DNA from: Bacteroidota bacterium
Lineage (GTDB): Bacteria; Bacteroidota; Ignavibacteria; Kryptoniales; JAKASW01
DNA: 55,425 bases
Reading direction: 5' to 3'
Assembly (NCBI GenBank): GCA_023381615.1
Contig: JAMCQL010000017.1
Location: 1-55,425 of the forward strand
Both the position numbers and the translations under genes were made by a program. Below the pieces are notes generated by a model. It searched no databases, had not been told where the DNA came from, and saw only the letters and a list, made by a program, of their open reading frames with translations. This document shows, in pieces, positions 1 through 8,573 of this stretch; the stretch's first letter is position 1, and each line of letters starts with the position of its first letter.

Positions 1-18
1 AGCTAAACATTTCTTCGT

Positions 19-613
19 GGAGCTAAAACGAATAAAATACGTCATATCTTTGAAGTACAGAGGAGACAAATATTCGTTTCTTAACGCTCCGCTCCGAAAT
101 GTTCTTAACGCCATTTTTTCTCAGGCCATTTCTCACCCTCGTACAGACAAGAAGGGTTCCGGTGATTTGCGAGTATTGGGTCTCGGCGGTCTGAGGCGAA
201 GCTTCGCTAGAAGCCCGGCCGAAAAGTTTAACCGATGTTTTTTCTCCGTGGCTCTCTGTGCTACTCACGCTCAATATCCATATTCATGCGGACTGCGTGA
301 TGGCGCAAGGTGCCACTCGGTGTTTCTCCCCAACGGGGTCCTTCGGACTGTGAAATAGCTCTTTTGTTACACAACGCGGTGGAGCCGCAGCCAAAACTCA
401 CGAAGTATTAAGGATATAGGTTGACGTGAAACAAAATCGGCATGAGAAAAAATGGCGTTAAGTCCCGACTGCGCGAAGCGCAGCCGAGGATCCCGCATCA
501 TTATTGAAGCTATGATGTCGGAGCGGGAAAAATTTCGGAGCGGAGCGTTAGAAAACAAATATGGATCTCCTCCGTTACAAGGAGGTAAGACGTATTTTAT
601 TTGTTTTAGCTCC
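19..613. repeat. Composite long inverted repeat (about 595 bp)
   Basis: Three blocks on the left recur in inverted order on the right: 19-43 pairs with 589-613 (one mismatch), 68-100 pairs approximately with 532-565 (82-100 with 532-550 perfect), and 104-123 pairs perfectly with 443-462. The right arm carries an extra palindrome (491-528) between its blocks. No convincing gene lies between the arms. It looks like a non-autonomous mobile element or a decayed insertion. Confidence 0.6.
491..528. repeat. 38-bp palindromic repeat, copy 1
   Basis: An interrupted palindrome: TCCCGCATCAT on the left and a GATGTCGGAGCGGGA right arm. A second copy of the same length is at 884-921, with the same arms and a different loop. 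Its function is unknown. Confidence 0.6.
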
Positions 614-666
614 GCTGAGAAATTTTTAGCTCAACGAGTTGAGTTGTCAACCATTTTTTCTCCAGC

Positions 667-733
667 TCGACGAGTCGTCAACCGTAGGTTTACAACTCTT
701 CGAGTTCATAAACTCGTAGAGGAGTCGTCGACC
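667..733. repeat. Family A palindromic element, fragment
   Basis: Contains the module seen at 4828-4986 and inside htrA: GACGAGTCGTC, then the hairpin around CTCTTCGAGTTCATAAACTC, then GAGGAGTCGTCGACC. Both outer ends (TCCRNAGG and TTCGGA) are missing, so this is a partial copy. Confidence 0.65.
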
Positions 734-739
734 TTGACT

Positions 740-765
740 TTCTCTTGTGTCAAGACAAGAGAAAG
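740..765. repeat. Hairpin TTTCTCTTGT / ACAAGAGAAA
   Basis: A 10-bp perfect stem around GTCAAG. A similar hairpin with a related GTCAAG-type loop is at 7181-7206. Boundaries are approximate. No terminator T-run follows. Confidence 0.45.
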
Positions 766-823
766 AACGCTCTTCCAAGCGTGCGATTACTTCCTGTTTT
801 TATTGCATGCGATTATGATATTT

Positions 824-859
824 GTTCGTTTTCTTTTGCTCGCCCAAAAGAAAACGAAC
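824..859. repeat. 15-bp stem hairpin
   Basis: GTTCGTTTTCTTTTG (824-838) and CAAAAGAAAACGAAC (845-859) are perfect reverse complements around a 6-base loop. It lies in gene-free DNA and is probably one of the dispersed palindromes. Confidence 0.6.
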
Positions 860-883
860 CAAAAGTGAGCGCCTTCGGCGCCA

Positions 884-921
884 TCCCGCATCATATATAC
901 AACTATAATGTCGGAGCGGGA
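884..921. repeat. 38-bp palindromic repeat, copy 2
   Basis: Same arms as 491-528 (TCCCGCATCAT and ATGTCGGAGCGGGA) with a changed centre, as expected if the stem is under selection or copied as a unit. Confidence 0.6.
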
Positions 922-979
922 AAAAGTGCGCCCCGCGAAAATGGTCCCGACAAAAGACTGTCGGGAACGTCCCGTCCCC

Positions 980-1034
980 TCGACGAGTCGTCAACGACCC
1001 TATCGCGTCGAAGACCCGTAGGGAGTCATCGACC
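980..1034. repeat. Family A palindromic element, fragment
   Basis: Carries CGACGAGTCGTCAACGACC followed by CTATCGCGTCGAAGACCCG, which recurs within 4828-4986. The outer ends are not intact. The rest of 614-1317 holds only such repeat pieces and short hairpins; I see no gene there. Confidence 0.55.
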
Positions 1035-1317
1035 GAGAAGGGAGGCGATTTTAATATACGGTTGTCCGTATATCGCGGATGAGATTCCAAAAATCGCCTC
1101 TTCAGGTACTGTGAAAGATTTGGTGGAGGGGGACGGGACTCTCCCGAAGGGATCCCTTTGCGGGACATTTTCGCAAGGGGATTTCGAACGGAGGTTCCAA
1201 CCTCTACGGCTGGAAAAACTTTGCTAAAAAAAACAAAAAGTTTCACCTTTGTTATACAGAGATCCCAGGTTTTCGGCCACGTCTATAGAAAGGTAGATCG
1301 ATTTTTCTCTAATTGCC

Positions 1318-2334
1318 TCACTCCCACCAGTCCGCAATGAGATATTTACCTACTGTCTTGTTAGCAACGTTCTTGATCGCGCTGCTGCTGTACTGGACGA
1401 TTGAGTTTCCAGACTGGGTATACGAAGTGTTAGTACCGGCTAAGACGACGGCTCCGTAGACGTTCGACTGCCCTGTCGTCGTTATCGAAATGTTGGTTTC
1501 ACCGTACGCAATGATCAGCCCGTGGAAACTAAACTGTCCGGACATCGTCAAGTTCCCATTTATAATAAGTATCCCAGAGCCTGAGAAAGTTCCGGTCATC
1601 ATGGAGTTTCCGGTAATGTAAGATATCTGTGGGTTCGAATCGGTGCCGAGCGGCGGGCTGCTGCTGCTGAACGTCTGGCCGCTGTAAACCGTCGCCAGGC
1701 GGATCATCTGATCGGCAAACGAAGTATAATCCGGTAGACTTGCCACACGCTCGGTATCGGGACTCACAGACCCATTTCCGGTGACTTTCGCAGTAGCTGC
1801 CACGCTAATGTTCCCTGAAGGGCTTGTGAGGTTGATCGCAATTCCAGCAACTGAATCTGCAGGAGAAACAGGTGTTCCATCGGGATTCTTATCAACGCCG
1901 CTAGTCTGTGCATTGCCAGAGATAGTAATAGAAGCTGACCTGCCGGTAGACATCCCTACTGCCCCGCTGATTGGGGGAACCTTTATTGGAACCCCAACGA
2001 GTTTGTTCACGACAGTGTCATGTACCGTATTATATGTCCCGGCGCTTGTCATGCGGAGCGTATCAACCGAACCGGTAACGAGTTGAACGATGTTCACGAC
2101 CGCGCTTCCACCCATGATTGAGGAGATCGAAAAGGCGCCTCGCAGCGTCGGGTTCTCCTTCAGCTTCAAAAGGTAAATCTCCACGGCGCTCGTGGCAATG
2201 TCGCGCGCACAGGTGTGGTCGTGATAACCAACGTAGTTCTTTACGGCATCAGTGGCACGCCTGTTAATGTTGTATCCTATAATCGTCAACGCAAAAACGA
2301 GCGTCAAAACCGATATTATCGCCATTCTTCCCAT
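1318..2334 (-). CDS. PilX-like surface/pilus-associated protein, unknown function
   Basis: A 338-aa protein, last gene of a three-gene minus-strand operon. The N-terminus is one hydrophobic helix (about residues 3-18, AIISVLTLVFALTIIGY) followed by polar sequence, as in pilin-like proteins, but no classical prepilin peptidase site (G-FTLxE) is visible. The C-terminal third (GSGILIINGNLTMSG, then FHGLIIAYGETNI, GAVVLAG) is a Gly/Ser-rich beta-repeat like the domain found in PilX-type pilus assembly proteins. I chose the third codon (2334) as start because GGAGGA lies about 8 bases upstream; the first ATG (2340) is too close to it. It is probably membrane-anchored and exported. The role in adhesion or a pilus is inferred from the neighbours only. 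Confidence 0.6.
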   Translation of the reverse strand: MGRMAIISVLTLVFALTIIGYNINRRATDAVKNYVGYHDHTCARDIATSAVEIYLLKLKENPTLRGAFSISSIMGGSAVVNIVQLVTGSVDTLRMTSAGTYNTVHDTVVNKLVGVPIKVPPISGAVGMSTGRSASITISGNAQTSGVDKNPDGTPVSPADSVAGIAINLTSPSGNISVAATAKVTGNGSVSPDTERVASLPDYTSFADQMIRLATVYSGQTFSSSSPPLGTDSNPQISYITGNSMMTGTFSGSGILIINGNLTMSGQFSFHGLIIAYGETNISITTTGQSNVYGAVVLAGTNTSYTQSGNSIVQYSSSAIKNVANKTVGKYLIADWWE

Positions 2335-2349
2335 AATCATATCCTCCTA

Positions 2350-2934
2350 TCACATCAATGTGCGAAGATTTTTCGGACTGATGAATTCCTCCCAATAAGA
2401 ACCGGCATAAGCCGAGTCCGTCTTGGTTGGACTTTGCACCATCACCTGTACCTTTATCGATTTAATTTTTGACAAAATGCTCTGGCTTGTTGTACCGGAC
2501 GCAGGTATAGTTATCTGTGTCCCTGTGCTGTCGTAGTAGCTCAAATTAAAACCCGTTAGTCCAAGGCTCGCTCCTGCCGCAGGATTACTATTTATGACGC
2601 GGTAGAGCACCCGCATGTTCGGATTCAGGCCGCTGCTCGAGATAGGTAAACTCAGCGAGTAGTGCACCGTATCGACGTTGCCATCCCGATGCATGTCAGC
2701 AAGAAACGTTATCGCGCTTGTGTCGGCAAATATTATTGGCGGTGAAGCCCTGTAGCCTATCTTGTAGAAATCGTAGACGATATCATCCGCAATAGACGTG
2801 AGATCCTCCTGAGTTATCACCTCGACGTTTGTATTGGAGCCTGTCTCCGAGAGGGAAACGTTCATCCTCATTACCGCTAATACAACCAAACCAGCCACTA
2901 TCATCGAACCAATGGTATCTATCATTGTATCCAT
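2350..2934 (-). CDS. Minor-pilin-like membrane protein
   Basis: A 194-aa protein with an N-terminal hydrophobic segment (residues about 8-22, IGSMIVAGLVVLAVM) followed by NVSLSETGSNTNVEV and a helical stretch (DLTSIADDIVYDFYKIGYRA). This is the plan of type II/IV minor pilins, which carry a transmembrane helix continuing into an amphipathic helix. A canonical processing site is not seen. It lies 8 bases after the preceding gene and 15 before the next, so the three are almost certainly cotranscribed. The family is not recognised; pilus or pseudopilus assembly is an inference. Confidence 0.55.
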   Translation of the reverse strand: MDTMIDTIGSMIVAGLVVLAVMRMNVSLSETGSNTNVEVITQEDLTSIADDIVYDFYKIGYRASPPIIFADTSAITFLADMHRDGNVDTVHYSLSLPISSSGLNPNMRVLYRVINSNPAAGASLGLTGFNLSYYDSTGTQITIPASGTTSQSILSKIKSIKVQVMVQSPTKTDSAYAGSYWEEFISPKNLRTLM

Positions 2935-2942
2935 GATCTCAC

Positions 2943-3452
2943 CTAATCTTTATATCTGTAGGAAACAATTTTTGAAAGCTTGATCGAAGAATCCGGCGTT
3001 GCGATGTAAGGATTTTCCACAGTAACGTCAATCCTCTTGAGAAACGTTTGGGTCCCGGCATTCGCGTCAGGCGAATTCTCAGTCACGTAGTAAACACTAC
3101 ATGTTCTCCAGAAATAGCCCAGACGCGGAGTGAGCACCGAATCGCGGTAGCCGTTGTAATCATCAATATCATTGAATGTGGACGGATCGAGGGGGTTCTC
3201 ACCCGGGTCGGGGCCGAGCACTTGTGAGAGATCGTCAACATTGTCCGTCGTCAGCGGCGGCGGCAGGTTCTCGTCGAACCTTTTCACCGTGATCCGTTCT
3301 ATCATCGCCTGTCCCACCGCCGTCCCGGTGATCATCGCTTCCGATTGGAGCACAATATCAGTCCGCTTGAGCACTAACTTGTTTGCCGAAATCGTGACGG
3401 TTGCAAGAATCGTCAGAGCAACAAGAGCCATCAGCGTTTGACCTGTTCCCAT
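2943..3452 (-). CDS. Pilin-like membrane protein, first gene of the operon
   Basis: About 169 aa. The start at 3452 (MGTGQTLMALVAL) is preceded by AGAGGAGG at good spacing; a TTG further upstream (3470) is less likely. The N-terminus is a hydrophobic helix (GQTLMALVALTILATVTISANKL) followed by a polar alpha segment (SEAMITGTAVGQAMIERI), again pilin-like architecture. The C-terminal part has a predicted beta segment (YFWRTCSVYYVTE, IDVTVENPYI). There is no recognised family. It is the first of three similarly built proteins (3452 down to 1318). Confidence 0.55.
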   Translation of the reverse strand: MGTGQTLMALVALTILATVTISANKLVLKRTDIVLQSEAMITGTAVGQAMIERITVKRFDENLPPPLTTDNVDDLSQVLGPDPGENPLDPSTFNDIDDYNGYRDSVLTPRLGYFWRTCSVYYVTENSPDANAGTQTFLKRIDVTVENPYIATPDSSIKLSKIVSYRYKD

Positions 3453-3598
3453 GTCATCCTCCTCTAACAATATTCATAATTTCGGAATGTAGCAACGTAT
3501 CGGAACTTATCCACATCAAAACTGCCTTACTTGATGGCGGAGAAAAATCTTTTTTTCAATGTATGCCCGTCGCGTCCACACTGACGCCCGTGTTCGCG

Positions 3599-3744
3599 CT
3601 CCCTTGAAAATGCCAAATGTTCTGCCACAGGACACTCCAGCCTTATTCAACCTTGTATGTTTAATGTGAAGGTGACCGTCACTTGTGTCAATACTGCAAT
3701 GCACTGGCAATCTGACATAAAAGTGACGGTCACGTGCCGCATTT
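3599..3744. repeat. Family E repeat, copy 1 (146 bp)
   Basis: Almost identical (about 3 mismatches, no gap) to 6522-6667. The right half is a terminal-inverted-repeat element with GTGACCGTCACTT at 3672-3684 and AAGTGACGGTCAC at 3721-3733. A third copy of only this core is at 8574-8639. Confidence 0.85.
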
Positions 3745-4082
3745 TCATCCGCCGTGGCCTCCCGCGGGACATGTACAACTTTTTGGAAATCACTTTTTTC
3801 ATAACCACACTCATATAAGAGGAAACTTTGCAGGGCTGAAACTCACTGCAGGCGCAGGGACCGCTACCGGTGTCACAGTCGCGGTTACCTGAGCATTTGA
3901 GGGCGACGCCAATGGCGTCAATCCGATGAGCGTCAGGAGAGGGGATATATTCTTCATTCTTTTCGCTGCCTTCAAGTATAATTGCTACTAAGACAGTGCC
4001 AAAAGCAATTTCCCACCTCACGTTTTTAATTAGCATCATAACTCATTGAATAATTGATAATTACAGAAGCCTATTTGAATAG

Positions 4083-4298
4083 ACGGCGCGTACCCCTGAC
4101 TGGGGAGCTGGTAACATTTACTTCACCTATCGAAAAGATTACCCGTGGAGTCACGAGGCAACATACTCATCTGAAACGGGACAGCTAAAAAGTTACGATT
4201 GCAGCAAGGCTTTCATCTCCACTTTACTATTTCATGAGGCTGTTGCCGAATGGCTGTTTTCGAGGAAAACATTTTGTTTTTATTCCATTTTCGAATGA
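4083..4298 (+). pseudogene. Possible decayed coding remnant, unidentified
   Basis: A 71-codon open frame without a start codon. It translates to protein-like sequence including DWGAGNIYFTYRKDYPWSHE and ATYSSETGQLKSYDCSKAF. It is bounded by an in-frame stop upstream (4080-4082) and runs into the palindrome at 4242-4326. No family is recognised, so this may be chance. The rest of 3453-5051 holds repeats and nothing else I can support. Confidence 0.22.
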
Positions 4299-4326
4299 TA
4301 AAAATCAAAAAAGGCTATTCGGCAAC
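4242..4326. repeat. 85-bp inverted-repeat element
   Basis: GTTGCCGAATGGCT at 4242-4255 pairs with GGCTATTCGGCAAC at 4313-4326 (13 of 14 positions pair, counting G-T), enclosing AT-rich DNA. It could be a miniature transposable element. No target duplication was verified. Confidence 0.5.
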
Positions 4327-4583
4327 ACGCTCATAAACACATTGCAATCAGGTCAGCCAGAGGCTGACAGGCTGCGGACTGATATTACAAAAAAGAGCGC
4401 AAAGTCATTCCCGAGCGCTTTTATAGGGAATCTCAGCCCATGAAAAACTTGTCCCGACAAAGGTCGGGATCCTTCAGAAAGAGATTTACGACGCACTACA
4501 CTGGCAAGGAGAAAACCCTGATTGATTATGCAGATGAATCTCGAACACGCTGGCGGGATTCAGGAGCTCTGGTCTGCTTCCTG

Positions 4584-4617
4584 TCCGCAGGTCAACGACT
4601 CGTCGAGATCCTTCGGA
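4584..4617. repeat. Family A palindromic element, minimal 34-bp copy
   Basis: Begins TCCGCAGGTCAACGACTCG and ends TCGAGATCCTTCGGA. It is the same element as the 39-bp insert in sdhA (24661-24699) with a smaller centre, and gives the ends for recognising the longer copies. Confidence 0.8.
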
Positions 4618-4827
4618 CATTCGTTCGCATAAGAGACTAGCGCTCTTGTTATCCATTGACTCAGCAAGCAAAACTATCTTGCTAAAGAAATGTGAATGAA
4701 GTAAATTTATTTGGTTGAAAACCCAAGGGCATAATTAACTCAACAAATTTATCGGAAGGCGTTGAAGTCTTTTCACATATCCCGGCGGGTCGATTCTTCC
4801 TTCATGTGATGATGAGCGGTAAACTTT

Positions 4828-4986
4828 TCCGTAGGTCAACGACTCGTCTACGACCCTGCGGGTCGATAGCCCTCGACGAGTCGTCGATGACCCTATCGCG
4901 TCGAAGACCCGTAGGTTTACAACTCTTCGAGTTCATAAACTCGTAGAGGAGTCGTCGACCGTAGGGACTCGTCGAGATCCTTCGGA
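4828..4986. repeat. Family A palindromic element, long 159-bp copy
   Basis: Begins TCCGTAGGTCAACGACTCG and ends GACTCGTCGAGATCCTTCGGA-like sequence, so its ends match the 34-bp copy. The centre is filled with further nested palindromes, including the CTCTTCGAGTTCATAAACTC hairpin. It lies just upstream of rho. Its length is a multiple of three although it is intergenic. Confidence 0.8.
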
Positions 4987-5051
4987 CAGGGAAATCGAAC
5001 TCCAAGCCCCGGTAATCAAAAGATGGTTCTCTTTCTACATTTAGCAAGTAT

Positions 5052-6191
5052 ATGAAACGACGATTTATCGTAAACAAACATCAAAGTACGAATCCAATGA
5101 CAACTTCATTCTCCGGAATTTTAGAGATAGATCAGCGCAGGCATGGTTTTGTCCGCGGCATCTCGCCGTCACTCAGCGCGGCAAGAACAGATGTCTTTGT
5201 CCCGCCATCCGTCATCAGCAGATACAATTTGAGGCAAGGCGTTATCGTCGCCGGCACTGCTGTTAGTTCCGGCAATAGAAGTCCGGAAGCCAAAGCGATC
5301 GAGACAATAAACGGATTTGATACTGAAAAGTGGAGAGACATAAAAGAGTTCGCGGGACGCGAAGCTGTTTCTCCAACTGAAGTAATAAAACTCGAGGGCC
5401 CTAATTCCGACAGAGCGATGCGAATCGTAGATCTGTTCTGCCCGCTCGGCAAAGGACAGCGCGCGCTCATCGTTTCCCCGCCGAAAGCTGGCAAGACAGT
5501 GCTCCTTCAGCAAATCGCGCAGGCAATAAATACTAACTCCCCGGAAATCGAACTCATCGTTCTCTTGATTGACGAACGCCCGGAAGAAGTAACAGACATG
5601 AGACGCACAATCAAAGGAGAAGTCTTCGCGAGTTCGAACGACAATGATCTCCTCAGTCACGTACGGCTTGCACAGCTTGTTCCGGAATATGCGAAACGAA
5701 AAGTGGAAGCTGGAAAAGATGTGGTGCTTCTCCTCGATTCACTGACACGCATCGGGCGTGCGTTCAACGTTCATCAGAAAAGCAGCGGCAGGACAATGTC
5801 GGGCGGAGTTGACATTCGCGCACTCGAAGTTCCGAAGCGAATCTTCGGCGCGGCGCGGAAATTTGAAGATGGCGGTTCGCTCACGATCGTTGCCACTGTC
5901 CTGATCGACACGAACTCAAGAATGGACGAATTAATTTTTCAGGAATTCAAAGGCACCGGCAACATGGAACTCGTCCTCGACCGCGATCTGGCAAACGAGA
6001 GAATTTTCCCGGCGATAAACCTTTCAATGTCGGGCACGCGGAGAGAGGAGCTCTTATTTGGCGCGGACTTGCAGGAGTACCAATCGCTTCGCAGGGCGAT
6101 TGCCCGCCTCTCGCCGCGGGAAGGGATGCAGAATGTTTTGAAGCTTGTCGGCAGGTACCCAACAAACACAAAACTTCTTGCCAACTTCTAA
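5052..6191 (+). CDS. rho: Transcription termination factor Rho (short form)
   Basis: An ATP-dependent RNA helicase/translocase that ends transcription. Visible features: an RNA-binding cold-shock-like domain at the very N-terminus (GILEI near 23-27, HGFVRG near 31-36, TDVFVPPS), Walker A SPPKAGKT at 142-149, the [13 protein letters not shown] segment, Walker [17 protein letters not shown], and the conserved GRTMSGGVD and [14 protein letters not shown] stretches. At 379 aa, or 364 if it starts at the second ATG (5097), it lacks the usual N-terminal helical domain (about 45 residues in E. coli) and any of the long N-terminal insertions common in Bacteroidota. Neither start has a clear Shine-Dalgarno. 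It is a single gene with repeats on both sides. A second, longer Rho elsewhere in the genome cannot be excluded. Confidence 0.93.
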   Translation: MKRRFIVNKHQSTNPMTTSFSGILEIDQRRHGFVRGISPSLSAARTDVFVPPSVISRYNLRQGVIVAGTAVSSGNRSPEAKAIETINGFDTEKWRDIKEFAGREAVSPTEVIKLEGPNSDRAMRIVDLFCPLGKGQRALIVSPPKAGKTVLLQQIAQAINTNSPEIELIVLLIDERPEEVTDMRRTIKGEVFASSNDNDLLSHVRLAQLVPEYAKRKVEAGKDVVLLLDSLTRIGRAFNVHQKSSGRTMSGGVDIRALEVPKRIFGAARKFEDGGSLTIVATVLIDTNSRMDELIFQEFKGTGNMELVLDRDLANERIFPAINLSMSGTRREELLFGADLQEYQSLRRAIARLSPREGMQNVLKLVGRYPTNTKLLANF

Positions 6192-6208
6192 GTCAGCTCG
6201 CAGGCGGC

Positions 6209-6250
6209 AGCACACGTGAGCGCCCCCGCAAGCGGGATCTTCGACTTGCG
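6209..6250. repeat. Family C palindrome after rho
   Basis: Contains CCCCCGCAAGCGGGATCTTCGA. The CCCGCAARCGGGATCTTCGA core recurs as an in-frame 21-bp insert in the lipoprotein gene at 55006-55026. The preceding CACGTGAGCGCCCCCGC stretch recurs near 8529. Confidence 0.55.
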
Positions 6251-6354
6251 CCATTGCTGCTCCGGTGGCGCCAATGGCGCCACGGCATGCCGAAAGGCGG
6301 CACCTGCATAATATATTCATCCCAAATTTGTCATTAGGAACCAAGAAAAAAAAT

Positions 6355-6465
6355 AGCCCACGAATCACGCGAATAACACGAATTTGGTTTGATCAAAGCA
6401 AACGAAATAAAATAGTCTGTGAAAATCTATGTTTTCTGTGTCATCTCCCGCTCAACTATTTTATA
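6355..6465. repeat. Cassette-flank-like repeat without a gene
   Basis: CACGAATCACGCGAATAACACG, then after about 60 bases CTATGTTTTCTGTGTCATC. This resembles the degenerate 'acacggatgacacgg' repeats that flank the GxxExxY gene at 12086-12526, but holds no gene. Other parts of 6192-7301 are repeat copies and low-information sequence; I see no reliable gene. Confidence 0.3.
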
Positions 6466-6521
6466 AATTCTGTATGCGGGGATGGCGCAAAGCACTCACG
6501 TGGTCTATTTCCTTTTACCTC

Positions 6522-6667
6522 CTCCCTTGAAAATGACAAATGTTCTGCCACAGGGCACTCCAGCCTTATTCAACCTTGTATGTTTAATGTGAAGGTGACC
6601 GTCACTTGTGTCAATATTGCAATGCACTGGCAATCTGACATAAAAGTGACGGTCACGTGCCGCATTT
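6522..6667. repeat. Family E repeat, copy 2 (146 bp)
   Basis: Direct repeat of 3599-3744, 2,923 bp apart, with about 3 substitutions and no indels. The inverted-repeat core is GTGACCGTCACTT (6595-6607) and AAGTGACGGTCAC (6644-6656). Confidence 0.85.
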
Positions 6668-7180
6668 CCAAGGTTAAGAGCCTTTCACCCTTGACAAGGT
6701 TGCTTGCCGGAGTTCCAGTGCAGGAGTTCACAATGCCCGGCATTTTCACTGCAAAAGAATTGTCCGGCGGGCCGGCAGTCAGACTCACTTCCACGTGTGT
6801 CTTCCCCCCGGTCTCCTGTGTCGTCCTTTCTCCCCCTTGCTACTTTGTGCCTTTGTCCCTTTGTTCCTTTGCACCTCTCTCTTGTAACAAATACTTCCCA
6901 CGCAAAACTCACAACCCAAGTCTAGTAAAAACGTAAAACCGCTTGTTCTGTCCGAAGGATCACTTCGTGATAAGTTTTTCGGTTTTTTTCTGAACTTTTC
7001 CTCCCAGCCTTCCCCGCGCATAAGAAAAACGTAATGAAAAATTACGGTTTTGTTATAACTGTGATGGGACAACGCCAGTAATGCTACGAAAAGTAAAAAT
7101 TTCACGTCAGAAATCGCGGCACAAGGGTTGCTAAATATAGAGCGGACGCTCTCCACCGTACGCGCCGGCCGGCAAACGGC

Positions 7181-7206
7181 GGTTTGTGTGAGTCAAGACA
7201 CAAACC
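7181..7206. repeat. Hairpin GGTTTGTGT / ACACAAACC
   Basis: A 9-bp perfect stem around GAGTCAAG, about 95 bases upstream of the DUF4402 gene. It may lie in its 5' leader. It is similar in build to 740-765. Confidence 0.45.
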
Positions 7207-7301
7207 AACTTGCAATTAACATTGCAGGATTATTATCTTGATGCACGAGGAGCGTCGGAACAAAAAGTTTTCTTTAACAAAAACCCTTTAAGGAGGGAAA
7301 G

Positions 7302-7793
7302 ATGAGAAAAATATTAGCTCTTGCTGTACTTATGACGGCATTTGCGGCAAGCGAGTCCTTTGCGCAAAGTGGTAACGCTTCGGCGAGCGTGGCAGTAACG
7401 GTCACGGCTCAAGTTACTGTTACAAACGTTCGCGGCTTAAACTTTGGCACGCATGTGCAGGATAGCACAGCCGCCACCGTGAGTGCCAACAATGGCGGGA
7501 CTAACGCTGCCTATTTCACACTGCAAACGTCAGCTAGCCACGTTAGCACCGTCACTTACTCGAACACAGCAATGACGTACTCCACTGGGACGATCAATTG
7601 GACGTCAAGTGTCGTCGGCTCTTCAAGTGCCGCTAACCAGCTATCTGCAGCCACGGTAGGGAATAACACAACTGTAACCACAAATGGTTCGGGGTATTAC
7701 TACTTTTGGGTCGGCGGTACAACAGATCCAATTACCAATACACTCCCAGCGGGAGCCTACACGGGTACTTTCACACTAAATGTTGCCTATTAG
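7302..7793 (+). CDS. Secreted DUF4402 family protein
   Basis: A 163-aa exported protein. The signal peptide is residues 1-21 (KILALAVLMTAFAASESFA-Q). The remainder is a single beta-rich domain with the DUF4402 features: alternating V-T pattern (VAVTVTAQVTVTNVRGLNFGTHV) and the C-terminal G-Y-G-F-LNVAY type ending (PAGAYTGTFTLNVAY). A strong AAGGAGGG ribosome-binding site lies 5 bases before ATG. Proteins of this family resemble fimbrial/surface subunits, but their function is not established. A second, diverged member follows at 7988. A stem-loop follows the stop. Confidence 0.8.
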   Translation: MRKILALAVLMTAFAASESFAQSGNASASVAVTVTAQVTVTNVRGLNFGTHVQDSTAATVSANNGGTNAAYFTLQTSASHVSTVTYSNTAMTYSTGTINWTSSVVGSSSAANQLSAATVGNNTTVTTNGSGYYYFWVGGTTDPITNTLPAGAYTGTFTLNVAY

Positions 7794-7814
7794 CTCTTCG
7801 ATGCCATGGAATTG

Positions 7815-7845
7815 ATAAGCAGACAAACTCTTCTTGTCTGCTTAT
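7815..7845 (+). terminator. Strong stem-loop after the DUF4402 gene
   Basis: ATAAGCAGACAA (7815-7826) and TTGTCTGCTTAT (7834-7845) form a perfect 12-bp stem with a 7-base loop, 22 bases after the stop. The T-run is weak (TTTCG), so it may protect the mRNA 3' end as much as end transcription. Confidence 0.6.
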
Positions 7846-7987
7846 TTCGTGCAGGCCTACAAGAGCATGAACTGAGGACTTCGAAGCCAAAGAGGATGAC
7901 TCCAAAAGATTGACTTCGAAGTAAGATCATTGCGGGACTTTTTTCTGCAATGGCTGGTCATAATGGGAAACAAACAGAGGAGGAGGA

Positions 7988-8482
7988 TTGAAGGGATTAC
8001 TGATTTGTCTATCCGTATTGTTCCTTCTTGTCTGTCCGTGCCTCGCTCAACCAAGCGCTTCAACTTACGTAAGCATCTCGGCAACTGTCATCCAGGGAAT
8101 CGCAATTACAAAAGCGACCGGGTTATCTTTCGGGACTTTGACCGTCGGCACGGGAAATCACTCCATCGCGCCGACACAACCAAATGTCGGCTTTTTTACA
8201 ATCAGCGGGCAATCAGGCGCGAATGTCTCGGTGACCTTTCCTAACTCAGTCCCGATGAGTGACGGCAGCGGACACACGATCGCATTCGCTCCAGCCACGC
8301 CAATCTGGAACACTGCGAATTCTCAGACACTTGGATATCAGACATTTCCAACCGTCACCGGTGGCACAGTTTCTTTTAGTTCAACCGGAGAACTTTACGT
8401 CTGGTTCGGAGGCTCTGTCAACACGAACGGCATCCCAGTCGGCAGTTACTCCGGCAGCTACACGATCGACATAACTTACTAA
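7988..8482 (+). CDS. Secreted DUF4402 family protein, second copy
   Basis: A 164-aa protein starting at TTG 7988, chosen because AGAGGAGGA lies directly upstream and the signal peptide (KGLLICLSVLFLLVCPCLAQ) begins there. The mature part keeps the family pattern (VSISATVIQGIAITKATGLSFGTL, FFTISGQSGANVSVTF) and ends GSYSGSYTIDITY. It is clearly related in plan to 7302-7793 but strongly diverged, so this is an old duplication. Function is unknown. The stem-loop at 7815-7845 may separate the two transcripts or set their ratio. Confidence 0.75.
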   Translation: MKGLLICLSVLFLLVCPCLAQPSASTYVSISATVIQGIAITKATGLSFGTLTVGTGNHSIAPTQPNVGFFTISGQSGANVSVTFPNSVPMSDGSGHTIAFAPATPIWNTANSQTLGYQTFPTVTGGTVSFSSTGELYVWFGGSVNTNGIPVGSYSGSYTIDITY

Positions 8483-8573
8483 GAAGCCAATCCTCGTCCT
8501 CTGCCAGGACAAATCGGGAATAAAAAATAGCACGTGAGCGCCCCCGCCATGTCCCGTCAAACAGAAATGCCCC

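Noticed and set aside
800..1246. Long open frames on both strands at 745-1246
   Set aside because: They run through palindromic repeats and have unusual composition (many Arg/Pro), no start signal and no recognisable domain.
3647..4039. 130-codon minus-strand frame
   Set aside because: Half of it is the family E repeat (VTVTFMSDCQ also read at 6570-6794). No family and weak start; treated as repeat-derived.
4802..5077. 91-codon minus-strand frame upstream of rho
   Set aside because: It is the reverse reading of a family A element (the same LLYEFMNSKSCKPT peptide as in the htrA insert). No ribosome-binding site and no conserved sequence outside the repeat.
6570..6794. Minus-strand frame MEVSLTAGPPDNSFAVKMPG...
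   Set aside because: Upstream half looks somewhat protein-like, but the rest is the family E repeat and there is no ribosome-binding site. It may be a decayed fragment; not claimed.
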